Source: JAUVRX01 sp049664225 (GTDB taxonomy: Bacteria; Acidobacteriota; Thermoanaerobaculia; Multivoradales; JAHEKO01). Taken from it: a DNA stretch of 64,000 nt. The stretch covers positions 1 to 64,000 of the forward strand of contig JBATEX010000006.1 in assembly GCA_049664225.1 (NCBI GenBank), written 5' to 3'. The translations under genes and the position numbers were made by a program. This document shows, in pieces, positions 25,359 through 36,702 of this stretch; within the stretch, counting starts at the first letter, position 1, and each line of letters starts with the position of its first letter. The notes under the pieces were generated by a model. That model saw only the letters and a list, made by a program, of their open reading frames with translations. It was not told where the DNA came from and did no database searches.

Positions 25359-27377
25359 TCACACGGCATGCAGGACAGCAGGGGGCGATCCGGCACCACC
25401 GTTTGCCGCCACCACCTTGCGGTAGCTCTCCAAAGCGAGCAGTGAGAAATAGGTCGCGTACAGATGATAGTCCAGATAGAAGACTTCCGGAAAACCCGTG
25501 CCTGTCCACCATTCGTCCTTCCAGCTTCCGTCGGCCTGCTGCTGGGCCAACAGGTATTCGACACCCCGCCTGACATTGTCGCTGTCTCGATCGCCAGTAG
25601 ACAACAGCGCCAAGAGTGCCCAGGAGGTCTGCGCGGCCGTGCTTGGCCCGATCCCCTTCTTGCTGGCATCGGCGTAGGAGTCGGGCAGCTCGCCCCATCC
25701 ACCGTCGGAGTTCTGACAACTCCTGAACCAGTCCGCAGCGCTCTGGGCCCAGGATTCCGACAAGTCTTGTCCGGCAGCCCTCAAGCCCGACAAGGCCAAC
25801 CAGGTGCCGTAGATGTAGTTGCAGCCCCACCGGCCGTACCAGGTTCCATCGGGTTTTTGCAGACGGCGGATGAAAGCGACGGCTCGCCGGACGACGTCGG
25901 AAGAAAGATCGTAGCCGTGGGCGGACAACGCTTCGAGAGCCCTGGCGGTGATGTCTGTGGTGCTGGGGTCGATCATGGCGTTGTGATCGGCGAATGGAAC
26001 GTAGGTCAAGAACTCCTTGCTGCAGTCCTTGTCGAAGGAGGCCCAGCCGCCATCACGGTTCTGCATGCTGATGAGCCAGGAGAGGGCACGTTTCGAGGCC
26101 GCCGAAAAGCGCTCCTCCAGATCCCCGGATAGGGGGCGTAGCTTGGCGACAGCAGACAAGACCTGGGCGGTGTCGTCGCAGTCCGGGTAGAACTCATTGG
26201 CATACTCGAAGTACCAACCACCCACGGAAGCGTCTGGGTTCTTGATCTTCCAGTCCCCTGGCTCCTTGACCTCTTTGGAAAGCAACCACTCGACACCCTG
26301 CTCGAGCCTCCCCCTGGTTTCGGGGTCATCGCTTTCTCCCAGGGCGTTGAGCGACAAAGCCGTGTCCCAGACGGGCGACTTGCAGGGCTCGAGCCTCAGC
26401 GTGTCGCCTTCTTCGATCTCCAGCTTTTCGAGCTCCTGGACCTGACTTTGGATGACCGGGTGGTCCTCGGGGTAGCCCAGGCAGCGCAATGCCAAGATGG
26501 AGTTGACGATCGGTGGGAAGATAGCTCCGAGTCCATCGCTCTTCTCGAGCCGTGGGAGAATCCACTCCTCGGCCCGCTTCAAGGCCCTGCCACGCAGTGG
26601 CATCAGATGCCACTGTTCCATTCGTTTGTGGACCCAATCGAGAGTCTGGAAGAATGCCGACCACCCGTGGTGCAGGAGCGAAGCACGACTGAATTGCGGC
26701 ACGGCTCGTCGCGTATTCTCGACCAGCAGCTCATCGATCGCGGCGTGCTTCGGCACCGGGCAGTGCGGCTTCTGAGCCCAGATGACGCTCAGGGGCACGA
26801 CGATACCCCGCGACCATGAGGACATGTCGTAGATGTTGATTGGAAACCAGAGCGGCAGCAGCACGAGCTCGGGCGGCACCCCAGGACTCTTGTCCCACTG
26901 GTACTGCCCGAAGATGGATAGATAGAGCTTGGTGAAGGAGTTGCAGGCGTGCAGGCCACCCTTGCGACAAATAACCTCCCGAGCCCTCACCATGTGCGGC
27001 GCATCGGGGTCGTCACCGACCAGCTTCAAGACGAAGTAGGCCTTGACCGATGTGCTCACATCGGCGCCAGCGCCCGGATAGCCTGCCCAACCGCCCTCTG
27101 GAAGCTGCTTGGCTCGCAGGTAGTTTGCCGCCTTCCGCACCTTCTCCTCGCCAGTTCGGCCCAGGAAGTGCAGCAACAGGATGTACTCGCTCTCGAGAAT
27201 GGTGTCGCCTTCGAGCTCGGCGCACCAGTGCCCGTCGGTCTCCTGCAGACTCAGCAGCTGCTGCCGGGCCCTCAGAATCGAATCGAGAATCTCGGCCCGC
27301 CGGTCCTCAGTCTCGGGCGCTGCCTGCGGGGCAGCGCTCCTGGACTCCAGAATTCCCTGCGATGACATCTGATCCAT
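25359..27377 (-). CDS. shc: squalene-hopene cyclase
   Basis: 672 residues from MDQMSSQG, with a good ribosome-binding site (CGAGGAGCC) just before the ATG. It cyclises squalene to hopene/hopanol at the membrane. The acid motif DCDDTA is at 399-404 (DxDD, complement near 26181). QW-type repeats are plentiful, for example DGHWCAELEG, GGWAGYPG, NRDGGWASFDKD, KPDGTWYGRWG and NSDGGWGELPDSY. The C-terminal GTGFPEVFYLDYHLY is the usual SHC ending. It leads the hopanoid half of the block (shc-hpnH-hpnA-hpnG). 27378-27666 is a divergent promoter region with the TatT-like gene. Confidence 0.95.
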   Translation of the reverse strand: MDQMSSQGILESRSAAPQAAPETEDRRAEILDSILRARQQLLSLQETDGHWCAELEGDTILESEYILLLHFLGRTGEEKVRKAANYLRAKQLPEGGWAGYPGAGADVSTSVKAYFVLKLVGDDPDAPHMVRAREVICRKGGLHACNSFTKLYLSIFGQYQWDKSPGVPPELVLLPLWFPINIYDMSSWSRGIVVPLSVIWAQKPHCPVPKHAAIDELLVENTRRAVPQFSRASLLHHGWSAFFQTLDWVHKRMEQWHLMPLRGRALKRAEEWILPRLEKSDGLGAIFPPIVNSILALRCLGYPEDHPVIQSQVQELEKLEIEEGDTLRLEPCKSPVWDTALSLNALGESDDPETRGRLEQGVEWLLSKEVKEPGDWKIKNPDASVGGWYFEYANEFYPDCDDTAQVLSAVAKLRPLSGDLEERFSAASKRALSWLISMQNRDGGWASFDKDCSKEFLTYVPFADHNAMIDPSTTDITARALEALSAHGYDLSSDVVRRAVAFIRRLQKPDGTWYGRWGCNYIYGTWLALSGLRAAGQDLSESWAQSAADWFRSCQNSDGGWGELPDSYADASKKGIGPSTAAQTSWALLALLSTGDRDSDNVRRGVEYLLAQQQADGSWKDEWWTGTGFPEVFYLDYHLYATYFSLLALESYRKVVAANGGAGSPPAVLHAV

Positions 27378-27583
27378 GGCTCCTCGAAACTCCCCGTCAC
27401 AACGATCAGCGGATACCACCCACCACGGACACAGCTAAAGCACCCCTCTTTCGGGCTGCTTCGAGCGAGTCCCTGAGTGTAGTTCCGTAAATGACGCGCT
27501 TCATCCCAATCCTGCGAAGCGCAGTGAGTTTCTATCATGGCTTCGCGACATTGCGCTACCCTAGGACAACACTTGAGGATACG

Positions 27584-27670
27584 ATGACGCTTTCAAAAGA
27601 GGTTCGAATCTTCACCCTCGACCCCGGTGGGCAGCAAGCAAGCCGGCATCCGCAGGAGGTGCGACTTTGA
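27584..27670 (+). CDS. possible 28-codon leader ORF
   Basis: ATG-ACG-CTT-TCA opens a 28-codon frame ending in TGA at 27668-27670. The last bases overlap the TTG start of the next gene (TTGA), and the strong AGGAGGT of that gene lies within its last codons. The peptide (start MTLSKEVRIF, end PQEVRL) matches nothing I recognise. It could be a leader peptide for translational coupling or chance. Confidence 0.25.
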   Translation: MTLSKEVRIFTLDPGGQQASRHPQEVRL

Positions 27671-28536
27671 AGACCCTGGCCCCATTGCTGGTAGTGACTC
27701 TCCTTGTTACGTCCGTATCGCCGTTACCGGCGCAGGGTCTGGACCTCATGCTGCGTGGAGATGCCGCCTATCTGCGGCGCGCCGAGGGACACACCGGCGC
27801 GGTGGCCCGGGCCGAGCCAATCGGCGAGTCCATCTCCGCTTTCGAACAGCTCCTGACCGAGAATCCACAGAACATCGAAGCACGCTGGAAACTCCTGAGG
27901 AGCCTCTACTTCCAGGGCGAACACGTGCTCCAGGACCCGGATGAAAGGCTCGCCCTCTATGAGACGGCGAGGGAGATCTCCGACGTGGGACGAGAGCAAC
28001 TCGCGATCGCCGCTGGCCTGGGCACCGATTCCGACTCCATGAAGACCGAGAAGCTGGCCGCAGCTTTGGCCGACACTCCCGACTCGGCGCAGATCTACTT
28101 CTGGTCGGCGGTTCACTGGGGCCTCTGGGGGCGTTACCGCGGCAAGATGGCGGCGGCCAAGGAAGGCGTCGCCAAGAAGATTCGCAACTTTTCCGAGGTC
28201 GTCATCGATATCGACGAGGAGATCGAGGAAGCAGGTGGGCATCGGGTTCTGGGGCGGCTCCACTCCGAGGCTCCCAAACTACCCTTCTTCACCGGCTGGG
28301 TGGATCGTAAGACCGCCGTCAGCGAGCTGCGGCGGGCCATCGAGCTGGCGCCCGACGCACCGCTCACCCTCTACTACCTTGCCGACGCCCTGTTGGAGCA
28401 CTTCCCAGACCAGGAGCAGGAGGCTCGAGGCCTGCTGGAGGATCTTGTCCAGCGCGAGCCCGATCCGGCCTGGGTCGTCGAGCAAACCCAGGTCATCGAG
28501 GATGCCAGAACTCTCCTGGCGTCACTCGACGACTGA
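27667..28536 (+). CDS. TatT-like (TRAP transporter T-component) periplasmic TPR protein
   Basis: 289 residues starting with TTG (27667), chosen because AGGAGGT (27654-27660) is optimally spaced and a signal peptide ending near LPAQ follows at once. The body is helical repeat sequence: LRGDAAYLRRAEGHTG, SAFEQLLTENPQNIEARWKL, DSAQIYFWSAVHWGLW, HRVLGRLHSEAPKLPFFTGW and ELRRAIELAPDAPLTLYYL. This order (DxAYxxRxxG, then lone helices, then xVLGRLH) resembles TatT-type proteins, which in Treponema bind hydrophobic ligands beside a TRAP transporter. No TRAP permease is nearby, so the partner is unknown. Confidence 0.7.
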   Translation: MKTLAPLLVVTLLVTSVSPLPAQGLDLMLRGDAAYLRRAEGHTGAVARAEPIGESISAFEQLLTENPQNIEARWKLLRSLYFQGEHVLQDPDERLALYETAREISDVGREQLAIAAGLGTDSDSMKTEKLAAALADTPDSAQIYFWSAVHWGLWGRYRGKMAAAKEGVAKKIRNFSEVVIDIDEEIEEAGGHRVLGRLHSEAPKLPFFTGWVDRKTAVSELRRAIELAPDAPLTLYYLADALLEHFPDQEQEARGLLEDLVQREPDPAWVVEQTQVIEDARTLLASLDD

Positions 28537-28600
28537 CCGGGCTTGCTGCTGCCAGTTTCGCAATACGACTGAGCCGCGCGACTTTCCTTCGACGGGTGTT

Positions 28601-29707
28601 TCAACCGCTGAAGAAGAACTCTACGACATCGCCATCCTGGATGGCGTAGTCCTTGCCTTCGGTCCGCAGCAGACCGAGGTGGTGGAGCTTCTGGAAGCTG
28701 CCATGCTCCCGTACCTGCTCGAAAGTGGCCACGTGGGCTCGAATGAACCCGTGCTCCATATCCGTATGAATCTGGCCCGCCGCCTGTGGTGCACGAGTAC
28801 CTGATGGAACCTCCCAGGCCTGCAGCTTCCGGTTCGCCAGGGTATAGAACCGAATCAGGCCCAGGAGTCGAAACGAAGCCTCGACAACCCTGTCGAGACC
28901 GGTGGCCTCGAGCCCCAGTTCCTCCATGAACAGGAGGCGCTCATCGGGCTCGAGCTGCATCAACTCCCACTCGATCTTGGCCGAAACGGGCACGACGATG
29001 GCCTCCTCGTCAGCCCCGGGCCAGGGCCCCAGCCGAGCCAGGTCGGCCAACGCAGGCACGGACCCTTCGCCCAGTTCCTGCTCTCCCACATTGGCCACAT
29101 AGAGAATGGGCTTGCCAGTCAGGAGACCCAGACCCTTCATCTCTTGCAAGGCATCCCGGTCGGGTCGCACGCTCCGCAGGGGCACTCCCTCCTTCAGCAA
29201 CTCCAAGTAGTGCTCGAGTCGCTCCCTGTCGCCCGTGTAGGCCTTCGGGTTGGTCTGCCACTCCTTCCGTCGCTTTTCGAGCGTCTTGCGCAGGATCTCG
29301 AGGTCGGCGATCAGAAGCTCCGTTTCAACGATCTCCGCGTCTCGCACCGCATCGACATCGGCGAAGACGTGAGCCACCTCTGTGCCTGGGAAGCAGCGCA
29401 CCACGTGGGCGATGGCGTCGACCTGACGGATGGCGCCCAGGAACTTGTTCCCGAGGCCTTCGCCGCTACTGGCCCCTTTGACCAGGCCGGCAATGTCGAT
29501 GAACTCGATATGGGCGGGATGACACTCGTCGGGTTCGATGACCTTCCGGAGCTCTTCGAGCCGTGAGTCCGGTACTGCTACCACCCCCAGGTTGCTGTCG
29601 ATGGTGGTGAACGGATAGTTGGAGACCTCAGCCTGTCCGGCCGAGAGAGCATTGAAGAGGCTGGACTTGCCCGTGTTGGGCAGACCGACGATCCCGACGG
29701 CGAGCAT
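28601..29707 (-). CDS. ychF: redox-regulated ATPase/GTPase YchF
   Basis: Obg-family P-loop NTPase, 368 residues from MLAVGIVGLPN; an ATG three codons upstream is possible. Walker A GLPNTGKSSLFNAL, switch I YPFTTIDSNLG, Walker B IDIAGLVKGASSGEGLGNKF, and in the nucleotide-specificity position ILYVANVGE rather than NKxD, as in YchF, which prefers ATP. Long helical hairpin (LEKRRKEWQTN) and C-terminal TGS domain (IRFYTLANRKLQAWEV, GFIRAHVATFEQV, KDYAIQDGDVVEFFF). It binds ribosomes and is a conserved housekeeping gene. It converges with the TatT-like gene. Confidence 0.95.
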   Translation of the reverse strand: MLAVGIVGLPNTGKSSLFNALSAGQAEVSNYPFTTIDSNLGVVAVPDSRLEELRKVIEPDECHPAHIEFIDIAGLVKGASSGEGLGNKFLGAIRQVDAIAHVVRCFPGTEVAHVFADVDAVRDAEIVETELLIADLEILRKTLEKRRKEWQTNPKAYTGDRERLEHYLELLKEGVPLRSVRPDRDALQEMKGLGLLTGKPILYVANVGEQELGEGSVPALADLARLGPWPGADEEAIVVPVSAKIEWELMQLEPDERLLFMEELGLEATGLDRVVEASFRLLGLIRFYTLANRKLQAWEVPSGTRAPQAAGQIHTDMEHGFIRAHVATFEQVREHGSFQKLHHLGLLRTEGKDYAIQDGDVVEFFFSG

Positions 29708-30047
29708 CCAGAGCATTGTAGCCCGAGCCACTCACTTTCCTGTCAGATTTCGGGCGCCTGCGGGAACTACTTTAGATGGAGGGCAACTGAGCCGCTGGCC
29801 CGCCAACCGACTCAAAGCCCTTTCGGCTGTCCAGCACCTCAGCCGACACCACGCGACTCCTCGACAGAGTTGCCCTCCTCCCTCCTCTTCCCTTTGCTTT
29901 CTTCACCGAGGCACCCGCGCCTCAGTACTCCGTCGAGCCACTTGCCTCCAGTCGAATCCACTCTGGGAGGTGCCAGAGGTTCGTCCATGTGAGCAAGAAG
30001 ACGGGGGCCAGACCTCGGCCCCCTTCGACACCTCGCGGTTCTTTCGA
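29708..30047. other. 340-base intergenic region
   Basis: Lies between ychF and the tricorn-type protease gene, both on the minus strand. It should hold the ychF promoter and the protease terminator. Apart from the hairpin at 30003-30023 I see no convincing gene, RNA or repeat. Several pyrimidine-rich stretches (about 29876-29905) are the only bias visible. Confidence 0.6.
30003..30023 (-). terminator. hairpin terminator of the protease gene
   Basis: GGGGGCC-agacctc-GGCCCCC is a perfect 7-base-pair GC stem with a 7-base loop, 25 bases downstream of the protease stop. On the minus strand it is followed by a T-leaning stretch (GTCTTCTTGC) rather than a pure T run, so termination may be partial. 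Confidence 0.55.
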
Positions 30048-33323
<3,276 letters not shown>

Positions 33324-33545
33324 CGTGAATCCCTCTCGAGGAAATTGAATGAACCGATCCGGCGGCGCAAGCCGCGCCAGCCACCAATAATAACGACAGT
33401 ATCAGTCCAAAGGTTGCAGAACGGTGGGCTGATTGTCCTGCCGGAAAGCGGTCGTCCCCGCGTGTCGGATCCAAGCCCGAGCCCGGTATGACAAGATCGG
33501 CTCAACAATTCCCGTAGCACCCCTTTCGAGGGAAGGAGGCAGGCC

Positions 33546-33998
33546 ATGAATTGGAAGCTGATTATCATCGGTGGCATCGTCTTCTGGTTGGTCACGAACA
33601 TCCTCGGAATGTTCGTGACCGGCATCCTCATTCACGAGAAGATCCTCGACCCGGTCTATCAGGCCAACGAGTCGTTCTGGCTGCCAGAGCTGAGGCAGGA
33701 TCCTCCGGATATGACAGCTCTGATGCCACAGTGGCTGCTCACGTCGTTCGTCAGCAGCCTCGTGGTCGCCGGAATCTACAGCCTTGTCGGCGGATCATTC
33801 AGCGGGCCAGGCTGGAGCCGGGGCCTGAAATGGGGCCTCTGCCTTGGAATCTTCAGCGCCATGAGCTATTTCGCCATGGCCGGCCTCTTCGACCTACCGC
33901 TGCAGATGTGGATCTGGTGGGGAATCGACGCCTTGATCCTGTTTACCTTGGGTGGTGCCGCGATGGGCTGGGCTGGCGAGCGCTTTGCTGGCAGCTAG
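33546..33998 (+). CDS. four-helix membrane protein, unknown function
   Basis: 150 residues with four hydrophobic segments (about 4-26, 63-83, 95-115 and 121-143), preceded by a strong ribosome-binding site (GGAAGGAGGC). The first extracytoplasmic loop carries DPVYQANESFWLPELRQDPP and could be a partner-binding segment. It resembles small conserved inner-membrane proteins of Acidobacteriota but I cannot name a family. Codons 16-25 form a perfect 12-base inverted repeat (33590-33620). Its TAG stop shares the CTAG palindrome (33995-33998) with the stop of the converging gene. Confidence 0.75.
   Translation: MNWKLIIIGGIVFWLVTNILGMFVTGILIHEKILDPVYQANESFWLPELRQDPPDMTALMPQWLLTSFVSSLVVAGIYSLVGGSFSGPGWSRGLKWGLCLGIFSAMSYFAMAGLFDLPLQMWIWWGIDALILFTLGGAAMGWAGERFAGS
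33590..33620. repeat. perfect 12-base inverted repeat inside a coding region
   Basis: GGTCACGAACAT (33590-33601), loop CCTCGGA, then ATGTTCGTGACC (33609-33620). It would form a 12-bp hairpin in the mRNA starting 44 bases after the start codon. Both arms are coding (VTNILGMFVT). Confidence 0.9.
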
Positions 33999-34450
33999 GC
34001 GGTCTCAGAGTCTGCGGAATCTGCGGACCGGGCCGAGAGCCTCGATCGAAGAAGCCTCAGCAACTCTTCTTCAGAGTGGTTGAGGAGGTCTTCTCTTTCG
34101 AGGAGCCCCTGGCTAAGCAGCCGGCTGTGAATCGCCCCTCTCGTGCGTTCGAATTGGGAGGCGATTTCGCCCGTCAAGACACCCTCCTCGAGTAGCTCGA
34201 TCAGACGTCGATCCTCCTCCTCCGACCAGCGCATATTCGAGCGCAAAGGCCTCCCCTGCTGTCGATTGATCTCTTCCAGGGTTTTCTTCACCCGGCCGGT
34301 GCGAGACTCGATCAGCTCGATGGATCCGAAGAGGGCTCGAATGACTCGAGGGTGGTTATAGGGGCTGTCCTCTTCGAAGACTTCGCCCGTGATCGGGTGG
34401 GCTCCGCTGGCCAGCGCCGACAGAACCTCGACAACTTCACGCTCTTGCAT
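33995..34450 (-). CDS. small SANT/Myb-like helix-turn-helix protein
   Basis: 151 residues from MQEREVVEVL, set by an AAGGAG ribosome-binding site; the longer upstream frame lacks family-like sequence. Residues about 8-45 contain ALASGAHPITGEVFEEDSPY followed by NHPRVIRALFGSI, a short conserved module seen in bacterial proteins of unknown role. Residues about 73-115 form a SANT/Myb-like HTH: RWSEEEDRRLIELLEEG, then GEIASQFERTRGAIHSRL, with the TRGAIHSRL recognition helix. A small DNA- or protein-binding regulator is the best guess; target unknown. Its stop shares the palindrome CTAG with the converging membrane gene. Confidence 0.65.
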   Translation of the reverse strand: MQEREVVEVLSALASGAHPITGEVFEEDSPYNHPRVIRALFGSIELIESRTGRVKKTLEEINRQQGRPLRSNMRWSEEEDRRLIELLEEGVLTGEIASQFERTRGAIHSRLLSQGLLEREDLLNHSEEELLRLLRSRLSARSADSADSETA

Positions 34451-34529
34451 GGCTGACGCTCCTTTCGAGACACATTGCTGACTGTTCGGTCTCGTGAGGG
34501 GGCGTCTCGTTACAGCGGCGTCGATCCAA

Positions 34530-36539
34530 TCACAGCCTGTCGGCGACCAACTCCGCCACGTCTTTGACCTGGAGCGAGTCCTCCCTGCCCTCGACCTTGA
34601 CGGCATCGTCCATCATGATCATGCAGAAGGAGCAGGCGGTGGCCACGGTACCAGCTCCGGTAGCTGCCGCCTGCCGTACTCGAACCAGGTTCATACGGTC
34701 TTCTTCCTCCATCTCGTACCACATGTTGCCGCCTCCAGCACCGCAACAGAAGCTGGCCCGGCGGCTGTAGTCCATCTCCACCATGGATGAGCTGCCGACT
34801 GCCGCGCGGATGAGGTCGCGAGGCGCATCGTACTCTCCCTGGTAGCGACCCAGATAGCAGGGGTCATGGAAGGTCACGCGGCCATTCACAGAGCCGTCGA
34901 CCTTCAATTCCCCAGACCTCATCAGTTGAGAGATGAACTGGGAGTGGTGCTGGACCTCGAAGTCGCCATCGAAGTCCTTGTACTCCGTCCCCAGAGAATG
35001 CACGCAGTGGGGGCAGGGCGTGACGATGGTTTTGAAGTCATACTGCTTCAGCGTCTCGATGTTCTGGAGGGCGAGAGTCTCGAAGAGGTACTCTTCGCCA
35101 AGCCGACGCGCCGAGTCGCCGGTACAGGTTTCTTCCTCCCCCAGCACTGCAAAGTCCACCCCAGCCTGCTGGAGGATCTTGACGAAAGCTCTCGCCACCC
35201 CCTGGTTGCGCGGATCATAGGCCCCAGCGCAGCCCACCCAATAGAGGACGTCGGCCTTCTTCCTTTCAGCCATGAGCGGGATGTCCAAGTCGGCGTCAGA
35301 GGCCCACTTCAGGCGATCGGAGGCCGGCAAGGCCCACGGATTACCCCGGTTCGTCATGCCTTCCAGGGCTTCCATCGCCTGCTCTGGCGGCTCGCCTTCA
35401 GAGAGCACCAAATAGCGACGCATGTCGGTGAAGGTAGGCACATGGTCGATGAGAACAGGGCAGGCTCCGGTACACGCACCGCAACTGGTACACGACCACA
35501 GTTCCGCATTTTTGATACGCCCGCCTACGAGCTCTTCCGGCTCCGCTTCCTTCCGGATTGTCCTGGCGTAGAGGTCCTGTCGGATATCGATGATCAGCTT
35601 CATGGGCGACAGCGGTCGCCCCGTGGCATGCGCCGGACAAACCGTAGTGCATCGTGCACATTCTGTACAGGAGACCGAGTCCAGCAGCTGCTTCCACGTG
35701 AACTCGCTCGCCTGGTGGGAGCCAAGAGAAATGTCGTCGAAGTCGGCCTCGGGATCCTCCATGAGCTCGCTGACGTGCATGGGCCTGACCAATCCGAGGC
35801 TCCTCACATCGGTGAGGGCCACATTGACGATCACGGCTACCGAGTGGAACATCTTCGTCAAGGGAAGGATGGCGATGAACAGCAGTGAGGTGACGGCATG
35901 CCCCCACCAGAGAGTGCGCTCGAGGCCACTCCAGGTCGAAACCGCGGCCAGTCCTGCCAGCGGCCAGCCGATGAACGAATAGGCGGCCGTGCTCGGTTGC
36001 TCGACGGCCAGGCGGGCCGCTTCGGAAAGAAACCCTCCCAACACGAGAAGGAGCAGGAAAAGAAGGATGCCGGTGTCACCCAGGAGATTGCCCCGCCCCC
36101 GAAAAGAGTCCTGTGGAAGCGGCTCGGGCTTCGAGAAGCTGCGCCGGAAGAGGGCCATCAGGATGCCGACCAGGAGCAGGAGGCCGCCGAGATCGTTGAG
36201 CGCCGCAAACCAGGGCGTGTCCTTGGTCGGCAGGTAGGCCACGAACCAACCACGCGTGACGAAGAAGTCCACAGTCGTGGCAAAGAACAGCTCGATGAAG
36301 CCCCAGCCAAGACAAAAATGCATCACCGAGGCATAGGCGAATCTCCGGTTGAGGACCTTGCGCTGGCCCACCCCGAAGGTGAGCGCGTTGGCCAGGCTCG
36401 AGAAGGGTCGAATCCGGTGGTACTTTTCCTCCTTGCCGATCCGAACCGTAAACAGGAGGCGTAGGTTGTAGGCGAAATAGACCAGAGCCAACAGCGCCAG
36501 CACGTAGAACAGCAGCGGAATGTGATGGGTGCCCGACAT
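34530..36539 (-). CDS. membrane-bound Fe-S oxidoreductase (NarI-like + HdrD-like fusion)
   Basis: 669 residues. The N-terminal half (about 1-240) has six hydrophobic helices like the cytochrome-b-type subunit of nitrate/heterodisulfide reductases. Two 4Fe-4S motifs follow, CTECARCTTVCPAHATG and CTSCGACTGACPV. Two cysteine-rich CCG domains (DUF224) come next: CAGAYDPRN with TPCPHCVHSLGTEY, and FHDPCYLGRYQGEY with SFCCGAGGGNMW. This layout matches membrane oxidoreductases that pass electrons between electron-transfer flavoprotein or a dithiol and menaquinone, often in beta-oxidation. No etfAB genes are in the window, so the partner is inferred. Confidence 0.85.
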   Translation of the reverse strand: MSGTHHIPLLFYVLALLALVYFAYNLRLLFTVRIGKEEKYHRIRPFSSLANALTFGVGQRKVLNRRFAYASVMHFCLGWGFIELFFATTVDFFVTRGWFVAYLPTKDTPWFAALNDLGGLLLLVGILMALFRRSFSKPEPLPQDSFRGRGNLLGDTGILLFLLLLVLGGFLSEAARLAVEQPSTAAYSFIGWPLAGLAAVSTWSGLERTLWWGHAVTSLLFIAILPLTKMFHSVAVIVNVALTDVRSLGLVRPMHVSELMEDPEADFDDISLGSHQASEFTWKQLLDSVSCTECARCTTVCPAHATGRPLSPMKLIIDIRQDLYARTIRKEAEPEELVGGRIKNAELWSCTSCGACTGACPVLIDHVPTFTDMRRYLVLSEGEPPEQAMEALEGMTNRGNPWALPASDRLKWASDADLDIPLMAERKKADVLYWVGCAGAYDPRNQGVARAFVKILQQAGVDFAVLGEEETCTGDSARRLGEEYLFETLALQNIETLKQYDFKTIVTPCPHCVHSLGTEYKDFDGDFEVQHHSQFISQLMRSGELKVDGSVNGRVTFHDPCYLGRYQGEYDAPRDLIRAAVGSSSMVEMDYSRRASFCCGAGGGNMWYEMEEEDRMNLVRVRQAAATGAGTVATACSFCMIMMDDAVKVEGREDSLQVKDVAELVADRL

Positions 36540-36702
36540 GGCGACCTCCCGTCAGACTGCCTGGGAATTAGACTGCAAAGATGGACCCGGCCTTTCGCGG
36601 CCAGACCAGATTTCGGAATGAATGTACGACGATCGCATCAGCGGACCGATCCACCGTGATGCCTTGTCCCGAGCCATCGTAACATGGCCCGCTGCGTCCG
36701 GA

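Noticed and set aside
27514..27546. GCGAAGC/GCTTCGC inverted repeat upstream of shc
   Set aside because: Only 7 bases with a 19-base loop in GC-rich DNA; weak and likely chance.
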